Part shown: positions 6,644 through 15,100 of the stretch, in pieces
How the letters are laid out: the number at the start of each line of letters is the position of its first letter
How positions within the stretch are numbered: the stretch's first letter is position 1
IMG/VR virus record: IMGVR_UViG_3300030107_001485
Location: 1 to 29,124 of that record
Strand: one strand, 5' to 3'
Length of the DNA stretch: 29,124 bases
Origin: a virus
Made by a program: the position numbers and the translations under genes
The notes under the pieces: generated by a model
Told to the model about the DNA's origin: nothing
The model's database searches: none
What the model saw: only the letters and a program-made list of their open reading frames with translations

Positions 6644-7183
6644 ATGAAATCACCAAAAACAAATTTATACTCTGCTGCTATGACCGCTGGTAAAGCTGCT
6701 GGAGAATATTCCAGTGCATTATCAGATATATCTGAAAAAGGTGAAGAAATGTCTTTTATAGGTCGAGAAGCTTCTTATGACCTAGCAAAGTCAGGTCAAT
6801 TTTTTGGAGCTATTAGCACAGCTGTCGAATTAGGAAGCACTCTTCATGGTGGTTGGTTAGATAAAAAAGATTTTGAAATGAAATCTGGTATGTTGGAAGA
6901 TACGCATGGTAAAATGTCAGAGGTGAAAAGAGGTTTTTGGGATACAGTTTTTGGAGCTCCAAGACAATATCAATTTGGAGAGGGAGATGATGCAAAGATT
7001 TTTAGCAAAGCTGGTGTATTAGCAGAAGGTGGATTAATGTTAGGTGAAGGATATTCTCCAAATATGTATGAAGAAGCTACAGGAGTGGGAGGTAATACAA
7101 ATCAAAACACAGATAAATCATTTATTAGTACATCTACACAAGATGACGAAGATGAATGGGTAGCTCCAGAGGATGTTTCATAA
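6644..7183 (+). CDS. Putative internal virion protein, 179 aa
   Basis: A 179-residue protein starting at ATG 6644, the first possible ATG after the gap. There is no SD; upstream is only TATATAAT, so initiation may be leaderless or SD-independent. The N-terminal half is Ala/Ser/Gly-rich and helical (LYSAAMTAGKAAGEYSSALS; GAISTAVELGSTLHGGWLDK). A GFWDTVFGAPRQYQFG segment follows, and the C-terminus is acidic and disordered (DDEDEWVAPEDVS). It is first in a run of four overlapping genes that lead to the giant protein, suggesting it is a packaged or ejected component. No known family is recognised. Confidence 0.6.
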   Translation: MKSPKTNLYSAAMTAGKAAGEYSSALSDISEKGEEMSFIGREASYDLAKSGQFFGAISTAVELGSTLHGGWLDKKDFEMKSGMLEDTHGKMSEVKRGFWDTVFGAPRQYQFGEGDDAKIFSKAGVLAEGGLMLGEGYSPNMYEEATGVGGNTNQNTDKSFISTSTQDDEDEWVAPEDVS

Positions 7184-7863
7184 TGAATATAGCAAAAAAT
7201 CATTTATCTAATTTAGCTAATAAAGGAAGATTCGGAGATACTGAATTAGTCCATGTTAATCAACAAGAAAAAACAATGCTTGAAATGGCTGGTGGTTCTG
7301 GAACTACTAATCCAAATACGGGATTAAAAGAATATTTCCCGTGGGCAGCTGTTACAACTGGTTTAAGTATATTAGAAGCAAATAAAGCTGGCAGGATTCA
7401 AAGCGAAGCTGCTCTAGCTACAAGTCAAGCTGCTCAAGAAGGTATAAAGGCAGTTGACCTAGCTGAGGGACAACTTGGAGAAGCTACTGAAGCAAAGAAA
7501 GAATTAGCTATTTTAGGTCATAAGAAAAAGGTATCAGATTTATCATTTACAACTGAAACAAGCGTAACGGATTTAAACAAGCAAATGGATGAAACTGTTA
7601 GTAAAAGTAATTTAGCAACTTCTGGGACTGCAACAGAAAAAGAATCTGAAGTTTCTAGAAGGATAGGGCAAACTTTTACATCTGGAATTGAAGGTCTTTA
7701 TGGGCAACTTGGTGAAACAATGGCTGGTATAGAGCAGTTCCAAGAATCTGAGAAATCTAGATTAAAAATGGAAAGAGCAAGATTATTAAGAGAAAAGAAA
7801 ATGGCAGATAAGCAAGCTGGAGCTTGGTATATAGGTAAAGGGTTAGGAACTCTTACAACATAA
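7183..7863 (+). CDS. Internal virion protein with phage GGSGT-NP-TGL motif, 226 aa
   Basis: The start is ATG 7183 in a TAATG overlap; a reading from 7156 would overlap the upstream gene needlessly. Residues 14-27 (KGRFGDTELVHVNQ) and 36-52 (AGGSGTTNPNTGLKEYF) match, from memory, a motif found at the N-terminus of many uncharacterised phage virion proteins: GD..L.HV...E..ML...GGSGT.NP.TGL.E. After a short hydrophobic helix (AAVTTGLSILEANKAG), the rest is Ala/Gln/Glu-rich coiled coil with a basic stretch (KSRLKMERARLLREKKM). A role as an internal or ejection protein fits the position before the giant genes. Its stop overlaps the next start in TAATG. Confidence 0.65.
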   Translation: MNIAKNHLSNLANKGRFGDTELVHVNQQEKTMLEMAGGSGTTNPNTGLKEYFPWAAVTTGLSILEANKAGRIQSEAALATSQAAQEGIKAVDLAEGQLGEATEAKKELAILGHKKKVSDLSFTTETSVTDLNKQMDETVSKSNLATSGTATEKESEVSRRIGQTFTSGIEGLYGQLGETMAGIEQFQESEKSRLKMERARLLREKKMADKQAGAWYIGKGLGTLTT

Positions 7864-9134
7864 TGGCAGTAGATACTTACGGTTCAGCGGCCTTACAATC
7901 GCTTAATAGAATATTACAATATCAACAATCTAGAGACCGCTCTCAAGTTCAAGAAGCTCTACAACTTATGCAATTTTCTCAGCAGAAAAGACAATTCGAT
8001 ATGCAATCCGCTGCTAAGAATCTTGAATTATTAGATAATGCAAATAAGCAATTTAAATTAAAAACTGCTCAAAAGTTTGCTGAAGATTTAGGCATGTCAA
8101 ATGTCTATATGAAATTTAAAGATAACAAAGAAAAAGCTATGACTGATGCTGTTGATTATTTAACGGATACTTGGTCACCACTATCAAAAACGTTATTTGA
8201 AGATATGGATGAGGGATTAGATGAGACCGTTGCTTCAGAATTAGTTTCAGCTACTTGGCAATTATATGGAGATGCTAAGAATCCAGATTCCTTGATTAAT
8301 ATAGGTTCTAAATTAAGTCCAGATAAAGAACCAACTGCAGAGAATAAAGCATTACTCAAAGCATTTTCTCAATTAGGTTATTATAATATAGCTGAAGGTG
8401 CTGATAATACAAATGTTATAAAAACATTTCAGGCTATGAATGACGCTCTTGTAAACGAATCTAATATTATGGAAGAAACTCAAGAGTATGTGAAAGGTGA
8501 TTACGATATACAAAGAGATTTTGAATTTACAGAAAGAGCTATTAAAGCATTGGAACAAGAAGCTGGAGTTGATGAACCAGTTCCAGCAGGTACTCAAGTT
8601 GTAAGTAATTTTGCACCATCTGAGCAATTAAATCAATCATTTGATTTAATACAATCAAAAAGAAAAGAAATATCTGATAACGAAGCTAGTTTAAAACAGC
8701 TTGCAGAAAATCTAGAGAATACAAAACTTTTAAAAGCTCAAGGATTAGAAGTCCCTGAAGAATGGGAACTACAATATCAAAATTATGCAAATACAGAACA
8801 TGCTATAAATGAAAAAATACGATTACTGAGTGAAGATATAGAAAAATTAACCATGACAAATAGAAATTTAAAAAGAGCTATGGTTTCAAAAGAAGTTAAA
8901 GAAGGAAAACATGGGCCAAGTGGATTGGGTAAAATACCAGAGGGTATTGTAGGTGGACTAGATGCATATCAAAAAGCTTCTATATGGAGCGATACTGGTG
9001 TATGGGTAACCGATGAAGAATTAGAAGAATGGGAAAAAGCAAGAGGTACAATGACGTGGGCTGAATTTGCATATGACCCGTGGGGAACTACTCAGGTTCC
9101 ATTAACTCCAGAACCAGAAATATACTCAGAATAA
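7863..9134 (+). CDS. Coiled-coil internal virion protein candidate, 423 aa
   Basis: A 423-residue, Gln/Glu/Lys-rich helical protein. The first 70 residues are a Gln-rich coil (LQYQQSRDRSQVQEALQLM). A second coiled coil spans about residues 255-340 (SFDLIQSKRKEISDNEASLK and following). The C-terminus is Pro/Glu-rich. There is no enzymatic motif or membrane span. It starts at a TAATG overlap and ends 6 nt before the giant gene, so the three proteins are probably made together and may assemble together inside the head or tail. Its exact function is unknown. Confidence 0.6.
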   Translation: MAVDTYGSAALQSLNRILQYQQSRDRSQVQEALQLMQFSQQKRQFDMQSAAKNLELLDNANKQFKLKTAQKFAEDLGMSNVYMKFKDNKEKAMTDAVDYLTDTWSPLSKTLFEDMDEGLDETVASELVSATWQLYGDAKNPDSLINIGSKLSPDKEPTAENKALLKAFSQLGYYNIAEGADNTNVIKTFQAMNDALVNESNIMEETQEYVKGDYDIQRDFEFTERAIKALEQEAGVDEPVPAGTQVVSNFAPSEQLNQSFDLIQSKRKEISDNEASLKQLAENLENTKLLKAQGLEVPEEWELQYQNYANTEHAINEKIRLLSEDIEKLTMTNRNLKRAMVSKEVKEGKHGPSGLGKIPEGIVGGLDAYQKASIWSDTGVWVTDEELEEWEKARGTMTWAEFAYDPWGTTQVPLTPEPEIYSE

Positions 9135-9140
9135 TAATGT

Positions 9141-12100
9141 ATGGCAGACAATCTAACACAACAAATATTAGATGATTTAGAAAGGCAAAGAAATGCAATA
9201 TCTTCTCCAAAAACTCCTAAATCTCCACAGCAACCTCAAGTTTCTGGTCTTTCATTATACGAGCAATTACAAGAAGGTATAGCAGCCGAAGCTACAGACC
9301 CCTCTGATAAAAAGTCTGGCATATTTCATGGAATAGCATCTGGACTTTGGCATTTTGGTGATAGTGCATTATTAGGGATACCCGGTCTAGCTATTAAACA
9401 ACAAACTGGCAAGAAGCCATATGATTTATTATCTGGAGAAACAGAAGGATTAGCTACAGTTGGTGGAGTGGTAGGAGAAGCAGCTGGATTCTTAACTCCA
9501 ATGAAATGGATAGGCAAGGGTATGAGACTTGCCGCATCTGGGCTGAATAAAGCTGGGACTAGAAATGTAATTAAGAAAGCAGTTAGTGAAGGCGGGGAAG
9601 TAGCTAGGAATCTTGGCAAAACTGGAATAGAGGCATCAAAAGCTAGAAAAGCAATTAAATCTGGATTAAAAGCTCCTCAAATAACTGGACTTGGCAAGCC
9701 ATTATCTAAATACGAATTAAGCTTAGATAAAATAGCAGAAGGCGAGAATGCTATTAGAGCTTCTATATATACTCAACTTAAAAAGCAATTTAAAGATGCT
9801 AAAGATGAAGACTTGCTTAATATTACTGAAGCTTCTGTAAGAGCATTAAAATCAGAAGGTGTTCATATAAATAATCTATCTACTCTTATAGAAAGAGGAT
9901 TAAATAGAACATTGTCTATAAAAGATAAAAGTAATATAACAAGATATATTGCTAGAGCGGCTGAGATGACGACAAGTTTTTCAATATATAATTTATTACA
10001 TGATGGCGTTCATACAATAGCTGGGGAAAAAGAGTTTGACCCTGTAACTGATATTAAAGACGCTCTTATATTCTCAGCTTTTCTTCCAGCTGTAGAAATG
10101 ATTGGTAAAGGTGGTCAGGTACATATAAGAAAACAAGCTTGGGATTTATGGAAAGGTCTTAAAAAAGTTAATTTAAAAAAGTTTGATGACCTTACAGAAG
10201 CTCAAGCAAATGGCATATTAGATATAATTACAAAAGATGGATTTTTAAGTGAAGCTAAAGGAGTAGCTGGAATAGGCAAGACCGCCAGTAGATACGCTTA
10301 TAAAGAAAAAAGTAGAGAAGCTGCTATAAATGCTGTTAAAGAGATATATAAAAAGGTTGACCCTGAAACAATGTGGAAAGATTTCTACAAGATTGCTAAA
10401 GATGACTTTGTAGCTTCTACTGGAAGAATGGTGCTTGGGGCTGCATATTTCAATTTACAAACATTATTAGACACCAATATGTTAAAGAATCTTCCACCTG
10501 AAGAAGTGATGACACACTTATTAGTTGGGGCTTACTTTACAAAAATAAAGAAACCTCTATTTCAGAAGGAATTACCCCATTTAAATGGATTTGCTGAAAG
10601 AGCTAGGGCTTTAGAATATCTTGGTTTAGATGCTAAGAATTTTGAACATTGGTCTACAGCTTTCAAAGATGATAACAAATTCGCAGCTTCTTTTTCTGGA
10701 ATACTTGGTAATAAGCAAATTAAAGAAATAGAACAAATATTTGAATCTCAAAGAGAACAACAAGAAAGACCAGATTGGGAACCTCCAGCTGAATCTATTG
10801 GAAGTGTAAGTGAATTGTCTAATCGATATAGACTTGTCCAATATGCTCATGGATTATATGAGCTTGCTCACCGTTCTAGGCATATGAATGATATTTTCAC
10901 AGCTGAGGGACATGTTAAACTTGAGCATTTAACGGATAAACAGTTAAGCGAGATTCAACGTAGATTAGAAAATGTTGATATAACTGAAACTCAAAAATTA
11001 ACTGTTGAAGAATTTCACGATTGGAAAAATGATGTAATTAAAGAAGCAGTTAAAGGTAATGCAATTATGCATCTTGAGACTGTTATGCGAATAGCTGACA
11101 ATATAGGATTAAGATACGACAAGCCCGATGTTATTGATATAGATAAACCAATTAGAATGTCTAAGCTTATAGGGACTCAAGAACAGTTTGCTAATGTAGA
11201 ATACCATGAATTAAATACTTTTCATTCCCTTAGAAACGCTTTAAGAGATATAGGATTAATAGAAGATATTCCACAAAGAGTAGGTGAAAAAGAATTATCC
11301 ATAAGAGAAATTAAAAATGATGCTTCTACAAAACATCTTATTTCAGAAAATCTTAAATTACTAGAACAAACTCTTAGAAAAGAAAATTATGGAGATAATT
11401 ATCAAGAAAAAATAAATTTAACAGATATTAATGACAATGCATTTCTTGTATCTATCGCTGAGTATAAGATAGGTAAAAAGCATGATAGGTTATTTAATAT
11501 TGTTGAAAATAGATATACGAAATTTGAAGGAACTGATTCAAACCTACATGAGATATTAGAATCAAATTTTGGAGGTCAAGTCCCAAAAGATATATTCAGA
11601 AGAGGTGAATTGCTTGAGTTAGGTAAGGGAGAAATGACCGACAAAGAATGGGATAAGATAGATGTTGGTGAAAAGGGTGAAGTACAAAGACAAATAACAT
11701 TCTTAGCTAAGATTTGGGGATTAGGTAGAGGTAATGGCCCTATAGAAGCAGAGAAGAAAGGAAGGCCTCTTGATTATGAAATTGCTAAGCAAATAGTAGA
11801 TACTTTCAAAGGCGAAGGATATACTTTCTCAAGAGAAACTGTTGAAAATCAATCTAAAAGACATTATCAAAGATTATTCAATTCCCCTCATATCAATGCA
11901 AGTCACTTAACTCTTTTATCAGCTTCTGAAGCTTGGGGATTTGCTGAAGTCGTTACTGAGGATGGAAAGCCTAAGCTGAAGGTATTAGATAGAGAAACAG
12001 TTAGAGCTGCTTTAGAAGACCAATTTGATGGTAATAATGCACAAATTGACCCATTTATGAAAAAGTACGATTCGATTCTTAAAGATATGGGTTTACTTGC

Positions 12101-15100
12101 CAATCAATATGTGGAATTTATTCCAGAAGCAAGTTATAGAAAACTTTCAGATGTGGATGTAGCTATTGATTCTGTATATCAAATGACAAAAACTTTTAAT
12201 CGTAATGTGATTAAAGAATATGACGAAATTAAAACTAAGGCGGAATCTGACAAAGAAACATTAACAGAAGTGGATGCTATTTTTGATGAAATCCTTGAGC
12301 CTGCTGCAGAGGGAGTTGAATTTAAAGATAGGACAAGGAAACCTGTTGAGTCAGCAGAACATCTTGAATTAATAAAAATAAAAATAGATAAGGTTATAAA
12401 GAACCCACCTGAATTAATGTCAAAAGATTTCCTACAACAACTTTCTTCATTAAAAGAAAATCTCATAGCTGAGTATAGTGAAGGAAAAGAAACGCAAGGA
12501 GTTAGAAGCGTATCTAATATGTTGTATTCTGAAATGTTGGCAAGTGCTAATGAAAACACAAGAATGAATGAAGTCCTAGATGAAATAATGTTTGACCTTC
12601 AAAATTATTCAAATGATAGAATTGCATCAGTTCATAGAAAAGATAAATTAATGGCTAGACTTAGAAAGATGGTTGAAAGAACTGACCTTGAGCTTGAGAT
12701 GAATGAAGCAAAAACATTATCTGAAATGGTATCTATATTTGGAAAGAACAACAAACTTGGAGACGCTGTATTTCAAATGGAGCATTCATTGAGGGTTTGG
12801 AGAAATTCTTTCAATGAGACAGAGTATTTTGAAATGGAGGCTAAGCTTGCTGAGCAAATGAATGATTATTCTAGTAATTATTCTTTAAAGCAAAAAGACG
12901 TATCACCAGCAATTATTTCTAATAAGTATTCAAAGTATAATGAAAATTTAAAAAGTCGTGAGTTCTCTCAAATACTTGAATCTTTAAATGAGGGATATGA
13001 ATTATATGAATCTGAGCCAAATGAACAGCATAGAAGATGGTTAAATGAATCCAAAAATGAGGTTATGAATGAAATTATAACAGCTATAGAAACAAAATGG
13101 GATTTAAATACATCATTAGATAAGGATGCTAGAGAAAGAAATAAGAAAGAAGAAACAGATTCATTTTTGATGCATACATGGCCAATGCTGCTTAATACTC
13201 AATTTGGAAGAACTTCAATTCCATCTGCTAAATTACTAGCTGGAGAAGGTGGTGTTCCAATCTTACAGATAGGTAGAACTCTAATTGGGAAAGGAATGAC
13301 TGCTGAGTTCGTTTCTGAAATGAAAGAACTTGGAATAGATATAATGGTTCTTGATAGGAAAGGTGTATTTGGCGGAAGTCAAGTAGACACTATGTTTCTT
13401 GCTGGTATTGAAAAAACAATTAGAAACGCTAAACTTCAAGATGAGATACAATCTTCTGCTATAAATAGACTTAAGGGTATTGAAGAAAACCCAGAAACTT
13501 TAACTGATGTATTTGATAGACCAACTAGAATAGTTGTTAGTCAAAACACATCTTTAATAGTGGGGACTTCTCAATTTAAAAATGGAGAATTGAATAGAAA
13601 GTTTAAAGAATGGTATGATCAAAAGTCTGAATTCTTTAGAGAAAATGGAATGACATTGGAGCTTAGAAATCTAAAAAGTATATATAGTCATTTTGTAAAA
13701 GAATCTGAATTGAATTCACCAGCGACTGAACATGATGCTAATTGGATGATAAGAGCGATGTATCACGATAAAGTATCGTCTTCTCAATTCAACGATATGT
13801 TAGCAGCAGTTAGAAATAAAGGTCAAATGGAACAGTTGGCCAATAGTTTTAATAAATATGTTGTTATACCTGAAGCTTCTGGAGCTAAATCTCAAGCTTC
13901 TTGGAACACATTAAGAGAGCTAAGGGAAGATGCTAAAACAAGACCTGAGATATTGAACGAAGAACAATTAAAAGCAATAAATTTTTATGAAAGTGAGAAA
14001 GGTTTTAATATCGCTGGAATCGCTGATGAAATGAAAGGCCCTGACGGCACAATTAGAAGTCCAATGTCAGCAAAATCTATAATCATAAATGAATTGAAGA
14101 AAATGCTTGCCAATAAAGAATTAGCGGAAGAACAAATTAGTTATATTGAGAAAAGTTTAGACAGTTTAAATAGTTCTTCTATGAACGCTATATCTTATTT
14201 AAGTACTAACGCAGCTCATATAACTTATCTATTAAAAGGTCGGAGATTATTTGAGGGAAATGAATTTGGGACAGCTGGTGTTAAGCCTACTGGATGGTTC
14301 AATACTCCAACAGAAAGCATCTTATTGAAAACAAATTTTGTATATGACCCATTAATAGCAGAGATAATGGATGCAAAAGGAATTGATATTCTTACAACAG
14401 AATCAGCCGCTAAGGCTTTCAATGCAGAATTAGTGCAGATAAATAAACAATCTTGGGATGCTTTACCAGATAAGAATACAGTCGAAGCTGCTAGGCTTGC
14501 CATAGATAATGCTGGAGCTCGTAATATATCTAAAATAGCATTAGAGAATTTATTTCTTGGTAAAGTAGAAGATAGAAAAGCTCTGACAAGTGTTACATAT
14601 TCTATGACAGACTTTTTATCTGAAGCTGGATTTAGGTCTTTTACTAAGGATTGGGTGAATTATGAAGAAGCTCTTAATTATCAATCAGAAAAATTATACA
14701 ACCTAACTTCTGGAATCCATAGATTTGGAACAGCTCAGCATTTGATGAATAAATTACGAGAAGAGAATGCATTATTTGAAGAATCTACTGATGGATTAGC
14801 AGCTTCTTTTCTTCAAGCTGGAGTTGACCCAAATCAAGTACCAATTCATGATACAATTAGAAGAATAGCATATAAGAACCTACTTAATGAATTAAGAAAA
14901 CCTAAAACTAAGGGAGCTTCGTATTCAATATTAGTTCCATTTATTGAAGGTTCTCTTCCTTTATATAAAGATATAGGAGATGTTGGTAAAAGGTCTCAAG
15001 TATTACTAGGAGGGAAAAAAGTATCTCATTCAGATGGAAATGTAGAAATAAGAGACTTTGGGAAGTTGCAATATGTTGTTTCTTCGGATGCTCTTGTAGG

